Origin: Dioscorea cayenensis subsp. rotundata
Taxonomy: Eukaryota > Streptophyta > Magnoliopsida > Dioscoreales > Dioscoreaceae
Assembly: GCF_009730915.1 (NCBI RefSeq)
Contig: NC_052476.1
Span: forward strand, 21,247,257-21,311,256
Direction: 5' to 3'
DNA length: 64,000 nucleotides
Positions 55,201-64,000 of the stretch are shown piece by piece (within the stretch, counting starts at the first letter, position 1; each line of letters begins with the position of its first letter). The notes beneath the pieces were generated by a model. It was not told the DNA's origin, searched no databases, and was given only the letters and a program-made list of their open reading frames with translations. The position numbers and the translations under genes were made by a program.

Positions 55201-58200
55201 TTTTTGCCGAGTTGTTTGTTAATCAAGGTACTTACACACGCCTTGGATCTATTTTCGCTGGGCCGTATATCACACATATGATTCGAGGTATGGGTTTAAT
55301 CGAGCACAGCCGGGACATGCACATATGATTCGAGGAAAACAGTCATACACTCATCACTAAACTCGAATGCCGTGTCCTTCTCAAGGAGTTTTGTAAGTGG
55401 TCGGGCAATTAATGAAAAATCCTTGACGAACCTTCTGTAAAAACCTGCATGTCCCAAGAAACTCCTAATGGCCTTCACTGACGTTGGGGGAGGTAGCTGT
55501 TCGATAGTGGAAACCTTGGCCTTGTCCACCTCAATTCCTTGTTGTGATATCTTATGACCAAGCACAATGCCTTCCTTGACCATAAAATGACACTTTTCCC
55601 ACTGAGAACCGAGTTGGTTTCCTCACATCTGGCTAATACCCGCTCTAGATTTTTGAGGCAGAGGTCGAAAGAATCACCTAAAACTGAGAAATCGTCCATG
55701 AAAACCTCCATGATATCTTCCACCAGATCATCAAATATGGCTATCATACAACGCTGGAAGGTGGCTGGAGCATTACATAGTTCGAAAGACATCTGACGGT
55801 AAGCAAAAGTACCATAAGGGCATGTGAAAGTTGTCTTCTCCTGGTCTTCTGGGGAGATGGGGATTTGAAAGTACTCGGAGAGACCATCCAAGAAACAGTA
55901 ATATGAGTGCCCTGCTAGTCGTTCAAGCATTTGGTCAATGAAAGGAAGAGGGAAATGATCTTTTCTAGTAGCATCATTCAGTTTTCTATAGTCTATGCAC
56001 ACCCGCTAGCCTGTGACCGTTCTAGTGGGGACTAATTCATTCTTTTCATTAGTGACCACCGTCATCCCCCCTTTTTCGGCACCACCTGCATTGGGCTCAC
56101 CCACTCACTGTCAGAGATAGGGTTGATGATTCCTGCATCAAGAAGTTTGATCACCTCGCTGCACACTACTTCTTTCATATTAGGGTTGAGCCGTCTCTGG
56201 GGTATAGCTGTCGGCCTATGATTATCTTCCATGAGAATCTTGTGTGTACAAAAGGAAGGGCTAATTCCCTTAATATCTGAAATCTTCCACGCAATCGCTT
56301 TTTTGTACTTATTTAACACACTCAGAAGGTCTGATTTTTGCTTAGGGGTCAAGTCTGAGGCAATGATGATTGGAAGTTTTGATCCCTCTGCCAGAAATGC
56401 ATATTCCAAGTGTTCGGGAAGCGGCTTTAGTTCTAATTCCGGTGGTTCCTCAATTGATGATTTTAATTGCCCAAACTTCCCGAGATTAATATCCTCGAAC
56501 CCTCTATACTCATCTTCTGAGGAGCTACCACTATCCATGCACTGTTCCATAGCGTGAATCTCACATCCGGATGATCTTGAGTCGCCCCCCCACTATAAGA
56601 TCTATTTCCTCTTCGATTTGCTGAACTAGTACGACAGAGTCATCGGACTTGTTCCTTTCTTCCTCATGGGTGGGGACGGAAGGAAGGATAGGTGGAATAA
56701 GCTTAACTAGTGGCAACACACTGTCGGACTTCATATAGTGCGTGAATAGTTCCTACACGTCATGCTCTCCCAAGGGTACGGTTCTAGCCACATTGTAATG
56801 TTCAAACCGTCTTCAACTATGAAGAATGTGCGTACTCATCATTCCTTCTGGTTCAAATGGCACTAGAGATTCAAGTAGGAAATTCGAGTATGGAATCTGC
56901 AGACAGGAAGCGTCACCCCAACTGCCGGCTGCAATTATGATTATAGCGGATAATGAATAACCAGGAAATGTTAAACAAAGAGAAATATTTAAAGCAGAAA
57001 ATAACTTCGAAAGAAATAAAAACGAACAAAAGTGCAAAATAAAAGAAACAAATGTACATAATTAAAGAAACAATGGCTAAATTAATAAACTCTAAGTTTT
57101 CCGAGTATTCTTTGTGGGTCCCCGGCAACAGCGCCAAAAACTTAATGCGAGATCCGCAAGTGCACGGAGTCGTCAAGTAATACCTCTCGTGCGAACACGA
57201 GAGGGTCGTATTCCCTGGGCCCAAGGATCTACCCTTACTTCTTCTTCGCGTATTGTTTAGCCGAAAGATTCGAAGGGTTTCTCTAATCTATTAATTAAAA
57301 TGAAAGAACTACAAGTAGAGTCTAAAATAAAGCAAGGGTATAAAATCCAGGGAAAGAAATGGTCACGGATACGGCTCTCCTAGGGGCTACTAAAGTGCAA
57401 AGGATGCTAAGAATGTCATGCAAGTGAAGGTTTGGACCTAGAGATTTCCTAAAGTAGGTTAACCCGATGGTCACGGCAATTGACCCCTAATCCGGTATAA
57501 GTATTGATACGGAATTTCTTCTGATCAAATCCTCATACGATTGCATTAACAAAGGGGGAAATCCCTAATCAGAGCCGGAACACAACTCGGTCTAGCCCTA
57601 ATGTTGGAAGGGTACAAAATACCCGATGGTCACGGCGTATTCGTACATGAATCCCTTCCAAACTTGGTGTGTCTAATAGAAGGGCGATGATCAAGTACAA
57701 CCTAGAAGTTGGTTTACAGAGTTCTCATGTAAGCAACACATCAAATGCACCAAGAATGAATCACAAACACAAAACCCTTGCAATAGACATAATTAGTTCA
57801 TCAAAATACACAAGTTCACCCCAAGGTTTACCGGCATCTGGTAACCTTGGGGTCTACTCGTCCATGCAAACAAATACAAACAATAGGTCCATGAAAACAA
57901 CTACAAATGGCATAAGAAAACTCCCTTAAACAATGGAAGTTAGGTGTAAAGCTTCCACGGACGCCGCGATTGGGGCGGCTTCTCTCGTCGTCTACAAGCT
58001 CCCAAAGAAGAGATTGATGAAGATCTAGCCAAACTAAGCTTCTCCCTTTAATTCCCCCGCTCCAAAACGCGTGATCTTGCCTCCGCTGAACTTGTGGAAG
58101 TCGGCTCCAAGAACTCCCCAAAAAGCTATCTCTCAAAACCTCCCCCCTTTGCCTTAAAAGTTCAGTCCAAAATATATCCCGTCAGGTCCATACGGGCTCC

Positions 58201-61200
58201 ATGCGGGCGCATGGAGCCCGTGAAGCTCACTGCCATTTCGCCTAGAAAATATGTCGGTGCTACAGTAATGAGACTTGTGAAATTCCAGCAAACCTCACGG
58301 GCACCCATGCGGGTGCATGGACCTCGTGAAGCTCACAGCCGAATGCCTGCTACAGTGCTAACACCCCCAAAAATGCCGTTTTTGGTGTCGAATTCGTCCA
58401 ATTTGCATTTTTGAGCTACATTCGGCACATTTATGATCTGCAACACCAAAAGAACAAATTTATACTTAAATGGGCATCAATTCATGAAGATATACACAAA
58501 ATAATACAAGATCAATACGTATAAAATATGTATATTTAGGCGTTTATCAGTAAGATATTTATGCTTTTGTTCATATGGACAGTAATTTTTTAATCAAATA
58601 TTTTGCATAGAAATTCTTTATCCTCTTCTTAGGTGTTTCTGTGTTGGGAATGTCGATTTTTCTTCCTTTCATCTTGCAATGTAGATTTCATTCACTTTCA
58701 AGTGATTTGGCAAAAGTTGCCGTGCTGTTTTGGTCATTGATTTGTTAGGTTTCCATGCACGGCTTATTTTTTATAGCCTTCCTAAGTCTTACGGCCAAAG
58801 GGGACTAGCTTTTGTAGCCTACAAAAGTCTAGCTTGTGTGGTCTAGAGAAGCAAAGTGAAATTCAGTGGTGGAATGCAGCAATTAGATATCTTCATGAGT
58901 TTCTTGAAGGTAGCCTTGGTAGTGCAGAGTCGGTAGCCTTTTGGTTGTTTATACACTAAATGGCAATTATTTGTACACAACATTTGGTTTTTCCCAAGCC
59001 ATAAAACTCCTCAGCCATGTTTTGCTGTGTTTGGTGTGGGTCAATGCACTTGCGTTCCTAATCTACATCACTGGTTGGGGTTACTAATGGTTCTCCCCTT
59101 GTGCTAAGTGGCATAAGGATAAAATTGAATTTTCATTGCTTTGGATATTTTTAATTTTTTGTTACATGATGAAGATCAGACTATTTTGGAATATAGTGTG
59201 ATATTGTCTTGATAATTTTTGTTTCCGCCTTTCTGGTGATCTTTCTAGTTTTCATCCTGTGGTTGGTGGCGGAGCAAATGCGAGCGTTATACACTATTCA
59301 CGAAATGATCAGAAGGTAATGTTTTCAGTTTTGATTCACATGCGATGATGTAATGTAGATATCCATAATTGGCTAATGGGTTGTGACACATCAGATCAGA
59401 GCTGGGGAGCTTGTGTTAATGGACATTGGGTGTGAATTCCATGGTTATCTGAGTGATCTGACTCGAACATGGCCACCTTGTGGTAGCTTTTCCTCTGCTC
59501 AGGTTGGTGTTATCTTCTATTAACTTGGGGGCCCATTTTTTTTAAGATAACAGTGCCTTAATCTGTTTTTGGTTCCTTGGCATCCCTTCTCATTATGATC
59601 TTATATTTTACTCCCTCCATTTCTTTTTATCTATCATAAACCCATGTTCCTTTTTATCTGTCATTTTTAAACATCAAGAAGCATTTATTATTATTTTTTT
59701 CCAAAATTACCCTAACATTCAATTTCAATTCTCTTCTTGGAATTTAATATGAGAGAGAAATGTGAAGATATAAATTAGGGATAATTTTAGAAAGATAACT
59801 AATTTTTTATTAAATTATGTGAAATAATCAACTTTTTTTGGTATGTGAGATTCGGTTATTCACGACAGATAAAAAGGAATGGAGAGAGTATTTGTTTTAT
59901 TTTACTAGTCTGTAATTTTCATCTATTTTGTCAATATTCCCTGCTTCTCTTTCTTGGTTATGTTTAGATTTTCTCTCTCATCTAATGCTGTAAAGTATGA
60001 TTGCTGCTTGATCTGTTATGTGTGGATTAAATTTTTATGTCACTACTGCAGACATTAAATTCATTATTGTGACAACCCTTTGGCTTTCACTGAACCTATC
60101 CATGTCGGGGGTGTTTTAAGTTTCATTTTTTGTGGTGTTAGCTTTATCTAATTTTTATTGCAGCTTACATCAATTAATGGTAAGTCAATGGTTTGACACT
60201 AAGCTCTTTTTTCCTTGGGCCTCATTTTCAGGAAATTCTATATGATCTCATCTTAGAGACGAACAAAGAATGTGTGAAGCTCTGTAAACCAGGCATGAGC
60301 ATTCAGCAAATACACAATTACTCGGTATGTTCAAAGTTTTCATAATTTGCTAATCATGATTTTATGTAGCCATGAAGTAATTGGCAATATCATTGTGTTG
60401 AAGTATGAGAGAAATGTGTGGCAATGGCAAAAATAATCCTACTACAATTATTTGTATATTTTTTTTCAATGTTCGTAAAATCCCCAAAAAAAAATATATA
60501 TTATGTAATATATTTATATAGTTTTTTTATAATTTAACTTTCAAGTATTATTTTTTTTTTTTTCATAGAACTATATAATCCCTAAATCGGGTGCCTGTAT
60601 ATTCATTGAAAGGTCTTCCCAAGTGAAAGAGGGCTGAAATTTACTTTGCTTGCACTGAAAAGTCAGGCTTGATTACGGCAGTCCTTTTTGGCTAACATAT
60701 GTTTTTCAACCGTTTCAGGTAAAATTGTGCTTCATAATTTTGTTTGTTTTTCTGATTTTTGTTGGAAAACAGGTTCAAATGTTACAGAGAGGGCTTCGAA
60801 AGATGGGAATCCTGAAAGATTCAAGCATCAGTTCATATCATAAACTGAATCCAACTTCGATAGGTACTGGCCTCTGTCAGTGTTTCATGACAGTACTATA
60901 TTTGCCGCATTTTATTTCATGTGCTTGTTTAGCGTAGTGCAACAGTTTCATGAAATTAATGATCTCTTCTTTTTGTCATCGGATGCAGGTCATTATTTAG
61001 GAATGGATGTTCATGACTCGTCTATGGTCAAGAATGAACGCCTTTTGCAGCCAGGCGTTGTAAGTAATCAAGTTTCCTATTTGAATCAGTTTTTATTGCG
61101 TACTGAACTTCTCCTTGGGATGAGATGAACAGCTTGATTTGTTGTACGAATATCATAATATTGTTGTGCCACTATCATTTCATCAAAATGCTCGTTTGTT

Positions 61201-61780
61201 CATCATTTTCTCCTTGAACACCCAACCCGGTGCACATCATTTTGAGTAACCAATGACAAATTCAATCAAACGGTCAAATTCAAGCTTTGTATTGTTACAC
61301 AAAATATTGAACTTGATATGTTAACCTGATTAGTGCACCCCGTGACGCGGCAGGTAATAACAATTGAGCCAGGTGTTTATATCCCGTCCTCCTGTGATGT
61401 GCCAGAGAGGTTGGTATTTTAGTCGAAGCTACAGCAACTCCGAGTGATGTGCATTTAACATGCCTTGCTTGTAGTTCTTCACACAACTAATGGGTGTTTT
61501 GCAGGTATCGAGGAATAGGCATAAGAATCGAGGATGAAGTTCTCATCACTGAAACAGGACATGAGGTTGGTCTTTGTTTCATTTTTAATATATGTATACG
61601 AAGTTTTCTGCTTGTATGCTAATATAAATTTTTGGTGATGGATTTAATTTGGTGGCGAAGGTGCTTACTGGATCAATGCCGAAAGAGATTGCGGACATTG
61701 CAGGTTTACTGAACTTTGATAGAAGCAGAGGGACCGAAGTATCCTGCTCTCCGGCTCAGCAGCAAGTGGAGTTCCATTGA
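46238..61780 (+). CDS. ICP55: Mitochondrial intermediate-cleaving peptidase ICP55 / aminopeptidase P (498 aa)
   Basis: Fourteen exons: 46238-46291, 47054-47161, 47256-47519, 48392-48484, 49160-49366, 50082-50185, 59249-59315, 59395-59502, 60232-60324, 60773-60863, 60989-61059, 61354-61409, 61505-61565, 61661-61780; phases agree, 498 aa. This M24B metallopeptidase trims one residue from imported mitochondrial precursors after MPP cleavage. The N-terminus MAMQSLRRGAMRSIVRGM is a basic amphipathic mitochondrial presequence. The N-domain includes ITSDEYISRRKRLLELLP and PFRQDADYLYITGC. Dinuclear metal ligands match the family: D309 (MDIGCEFHG), D320 (SDLTRTWP), H398 (HYLGMDVHD), E425 (TIEPGVYIP) and E448 (GIRIEDEV). 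Intron 6 (50186-59248) is 9.1 kb because of an Athila-type insertion. Exons on both sides stay in frame, so the gene looks functional. Confidence 0.92.
50316..50320. repeat. Left target-site duplication GTAAG
   Basis: Identical to 58550-58554; abuts the TG of the left LTR. Confidence 0.85.
50321..52240 (-). repeat. Left LTR (3' LTR in element orientation), 1920 bp
   Basis: Starts TGATGCGAGATCC and ends CGTTTATCA. It is 513 bp longer than the right LTR, mainly because of an internal tandem duplication (about 50935-51400 repeated at 51402-51870). Differences from the other LTR are scattered substitutions and 1-2-bp indels. Confidence 0.88.
50935..51870. repeat. Tandem duplication (~467 bp x2) inside the left LTR
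   Basis: GAATCACAAACACAAAA, CTTGCAATAGACATAATTAG, CAATGGAAG and AAGAAGAGATCGATGAAGAT each occur twice at about 467-bp offset, but once in the right LTR. Confidence 0.8.
52241..52262 (-). other. Polypurine tract of the Athila-type element
   Basis: Minus strand reads TTAGGTGTGGGGATGTT directly before the left LTR, a G-rich tract in the place expected for second-strand priming. Confidence 0.6.
52263..53529. other. Non-coding 3' internal region of the Athila-type element
   Basis: AT-rich, with T-tracts near 52619 and 52780 and no recognisable coding domain on either strand. Confidence 0.5.
53530..54449. other. GC/CpG-rich internal region of the Athila-type element, coding origin uncertain
   Basis: Much richer in G+C and CpG than the flanks. 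Both strands show medium ORFs in several frames. A short minus-strand stretch near 53630-53720 reads like a coiled-coil (REIRGEIHFLQSRTSENLEI). I cannot assign the rest. Confidence 0.4.
54450..55328 (+). pseudogene. Athila ORF1-like protein remnant, antisense to the element's RT
   Basis: Plus-strand fragments in order: IPKPPRFSEAFMFRNASSRG (about 54503-54562), DRNVLGSRFWP (about 54690-54725), then an uninterrupted 65-codon stretch (55131-55328, stop TGA at the end) containing TRSDLLMLLQDIERYPIHLG and TRLGSIFAGPYITHMIRGMG. These resemble the plant retrotransposon ORF1/putative transposon protein family of Athila-type elements as I remember it. Between the fragments there are frameshifts and stops. 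It lies between RT and the 3' LTR but in opposite orientation to RT. Confidence 0.55.
55296..56550 (-). pseudogene. Ty3/gypsy reverse transcriptase remnant (Athila type)
   Basis: Minus-strand RT: linker with LPEHLEYAFLAEG, then PISDSEWVSPMQVVPKKGG, a frame change in a C/T run near 56080, a stop (TAG) in the TG-RVCIDYRKLN region near 56010, DYRKLNDATRKDHFPLPFID, the catalytic box VFMDDFSV (F-M-D-D, the YxDD equivalent), a second frame change near 55610, and LGHAGFYRRFVKDFS near the thumb. The reading ends at EFSDECMTVF where RNase H should begin. The DYRKLNAATRKDHFPLPFIDQMLERL pattern is Athila, not Tat. Inactive. Confidence 0.9.
57119..57136 (-). other. Primer-binding site, tRNA-Asp type
   Basis: Minus strand reads TGGCGCTGTTGCCGGGGA, one mismatch from the complement of the plant tRNA-Asp 3' end (CCCCGGCAACGGCGCCA). 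It is six bases from the LTR. This PBS is characteristic of Athila/Tat elements. Confidence 0.85.
57143..58549 (-). repeat. Right LTR (5' LTR in element orientation), about 1407 bp
   Basis: Begins TAATGCGAGATCC (terminal TG mutated to TA) and ends GCGTTTATCA. Matches the left LTR end to end apart from the left-LTR duplication. Confidence 0.88.
58194..58219. repeat. Perfect inverted repeat in the right LTR
   Basis: An 11-bp stem GGGCTCCATGC / GCATGGAGCCC with a 4-base GGGC loop. The left LTR copies are broken by mutation and by the duplication. Confidence 0.8.
58550..58554. repeat. Right target-site duplication GTAAG
   Basis: Follows the CA end of the right LTR; matches 50316-50320. Confidence 0.85.
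59611..59888. mobile_element. Stowaway-like MITE in ICP55 intron 8 (278 bp)
   Basis: Starts CTCCCTCCATTTCTTTTTAT and ends with the inverse ATAAAAAGGAATGGAGAGAG, flanked by TA on both sides. No coding capacity. Related to the element at 33718. Confidence 0.85.
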
Positions 61781-62149
61781 AATGAATTTGCTGTATTCTA
61801 CAATTTTCAGTACTCAAGGTATCCATTTACTGTAACTGTCACAACCTCACAAGCTTGAGCGTGTTGAGAGCTTTGCTCGAGCCGTCCATCGGCCGGGCTC
61901 GAGTTCTTGCTTGGTGTGTTTGGAACTCGGCTCGCTAGAGGGCAGGTTGGTGCATATGGTAGTGTGATTTTCCACAGTACAATGGCCAGGAAAGCTGGGT
62001 AAGAGAAATCCCCTACTTAAAAACCAGCTTACTTTTAAATCCTTCTAAAGTGATAAAATATTCATTAGATCCTCTTTAACAGAGATGTTTTGCCTAGTTG
62101 AATTTTAAACAAACACTTTTGTTTATCTGAATGTAATTTCCATCTTGTC
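61781..62149 (+). other. ICP55 3' UTR and downstream spacer
   Basis: No gene recognised. A GCTCGAGCC / GGGCTCGAG short inverted pair lies near 61876-61902. Confidence 0.4.
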
Positions 62150-64000
62150 CTTTTGAGCATAAATTACCTTTTAATCCTTCGTAAAATTTTGGTTTTCATT
62201 TATGAAATTATATATAACTCCCTTATAAAATTTAAAATCTTAAATTGGAGAATTTATTTATTTATTTAATTTTTTTTTTTTTTGCTATAGCTTTTGAAAA
62301 ATCCACAAATCTCAAATATAAAATTAATTATGTATGACCTTTTATAAAATTTTGTTTTTCATCTCAATCCTCAGTTACTTCAATAATTAATTGGATATTT
62401 TCTCTTATTGAAGCATTTAAAAAAACAGTAAGCCTCAAATATCAAATTATTCGTAACCTTTTTGGAAAATTTTTATTTTCATTTCAACTTTTGGCTACTC
62501 CAATCATAAATTGGATATTGTCCCTTGCTATAGTTTTGAAAAATTTTTAAATCTCAAATATGAAATTATATATAACTTTTTTATAAAATTTTGATTTTTA
62601 TAAAACCCTCCATTATTCCAATGGTAAAGTGGAGATTTTTCGTTGTTGTAGCCTTCAAAAATTGGAGATCTTCCCTTTACTATTATTAGCTCTTGAAAAA
62701 TCCATAAATATCAAATATCAAATTATGTATAACCCCTTTCTAAAAGTTTTATTTTTATTTCAACCTTTGGTTATTCTAATTATTAATTGGATATTTTCCT
62801 ATGTTGCAATATTTGAAAAATCAATAAATCTCAAATATAAAATTACATATTACCCCTATAAAACTTTGACTCTCATTTCAACCCTCAATTAATAGAATTC
62901 TAAATTGTAGATTTCCCATACTATAGATTTTTAAAAATCCACAAATATGCTCTAATTGTAAATTGGAGATCTTCTCTTCTTATGGCCTTTGAAGAATTCA
63001 TTAATTTCAAATTGAAATTGCATATAACCCTCATAAAATTTTGATTTTCATTCCAATCATAAATTAGATATATTCCCTTGCTATAGTTTTTGAAAAAAAA
63101 TGCATAAATCTGAAATATGCAATCACATATAATCCCTCATAAAATTTTGAAAAATCCATAAATCTCAAATATTAAAACACCCTTAAGACCTGTAAAAGTT
63201 TTATTTTTAGTTCAATCCTTGGATACTACAATCATAAAATTGAGATCTTTCTTTGCTATAGCCTTCAAAAATCCATAAATTTCAAATGCCAGATTACCTG
63301 TAACACCCTTTTAATTTTTTTTTTTATTTCATCCCTTGGTTGCTGCAATCATAAATTGGGGATTTTCCATGCTATATCCTTTGAAAATTCCATAAATCTC
63401 AAATGTGAAATTGCATATAAACCCCATGAAATTTTGATTTTTATTTCGTCAATTGGTCACTCTAATCATAAATAGGAGATATTCGTTGGGTTTAGCCTTT
63501 GAAAAAAACCAAAAATATTAAAACACCTGTAACCCTCTTATGAAATTTTTATTTTTACGTCTACCATTGACTACTGCAATCATAAATTGGTGATTCTCGC
63601 TTGCTATTGCCTTTGATAAAATGCATAAATCTCAAATATGAAATCACATATAATCCCTTGTAAAATTTTGATATTTATTTCACCTTTTCGTTACTCCAAT
63701 TGTAAATTGGAAATTTCCCTTACTATAGCCTTTCACAAATCCATAATTCTGAAATATTAAATTATCTGCATCGCCATCGTAATTTTTTTTTTATTCCACC
63801 GCTTCGTTGCTATAATTATAAATTGGAGATTTTCTCTTACTATAGCTTTTGAAAATTTCCTAAATTTAAAATTTGAAATTACATACAATCCCTCATAAAA
63901 TTTTGATTCTCATTCCGATCATAAATTTGATATTTTTCCTTGCTATAGCCTTTGAAAAAAATGCACAAATCCCAAATATAAAATCACATATAATCCCTTG
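62150..64000. repeat. Satellite-like tandem array, ~118-120-bp unit, continuing past the window
   Basis: About 14-15 diverged units with the recurring order ATAAAATTTTGATTTTCATT, CAACC-TTGG, ATCATAAATTGGAGAT, CTTGCTATAG, TTGAAAAATCCATAAAT, CTCAAATAT. The CTCAAATAT word recurs at 62311, 62434, 62553, 62710, 62830, 63165 and onward, with some shortened units. Confidence 0.85.

Larger units (their letters stand above)
50321..58549 (-). mobile_element. Athila-type Ty3/gypsy LTR retrotransposon, internally deleted
   Basis: Flanked by a 5-bp target duplication GTAAG (50316-50320 and 58550-58554), with two related LTRs. The reading direction is minus, set by the primer-binding site next to the right LTR and the reverse transcriptase on the minus strand. 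RT motifs and the PBS fit the Athila lineage. Only about 570 bp lie between PBS and the RT-related frame, so gag and protease are largely missing. RNase H and integrase are not recognisable. It cannot be autonomous. It sits antisense in an ICP55 intron. Confidence 0.88.

Overview
The window is nuclear DNA from a flowering plant. Genes are split into many short exons with AT-rich GT-AG introns. It holds a plastid-targeted ribosomal protein, a RWA wall-acetylation protein, a plant-type galactokinase, Stowaway-type MITEs, a Mutator-like element (MULE) and an Athila-type Ty3/gypsy element. I cannot place it to species from the sequence alone.

Layout. (1) 1-2121 (-): 5' seven exons of an LdpA-like iron-sulfur protein. 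(2) 2449-9846 (+): a 16-exon secretory/membrane protein related to Arabidopsis AT5G58100, sharing a 327-bp divergent promoter with gene 1. (3) 11079-13560 (-): GINS subunit SLD5. (4) 14791-20172 (+): galactokinase, with a one-base frame break in its last exon. (5) 21504-30731: a decayed 9.2-kb MULE bounded by a 9-bp target duplication, with remnants of a Ulp1/C48-like protease gene (+) and a mudrA transposase (-). (6) 31269-31841 (+): a small tail-anchored membrane protein. (7) 35249-37328 (+): a highly acidic nuclear-type protein with an apparent frame break near its start. (8) 37970-38041 (-): tRNA-Gly(UCC). (9) 38399-41851 (-): a 15-exon RWA protein. (10) 43103-45886 (-): plastid ribosomal protein bS6. 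(11) 46238-61780 (+): mitochondrial ICP55-type aminopeptidase P, whose sixth intron carries an 8.2-kb Athila-type element (50321-58549). (12) About 62150-64000: a satellite-like array of roughly 118-bp units running off the window.

The single-copy genes are unrelated housekeeping functions: replication initiation, galactose salvage, wall acetylation, plastid translation, mitochondrial protein maturation. There is no operon-like logic. The shared architecture is three head-to-head gene pairs (LdpA/AT5G58100-like, SLD5/GAL1, RPS6/ICP55). All exon joins were worked out by hand from splice consensus, reading-frame continuity and remembered family sequence; none was checked against transcripts.

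I did not find a convincing new system. The points most worth checking are the two frame breaks in otherwise intact genes, two GC-AG introns with nearly the same donor in neighbouring genes, the spacer arrays and internal duplications of the MULE, and the Athila-type element with an antisense ORF1-like fragment whose insertion created a consensus 5' splice site.
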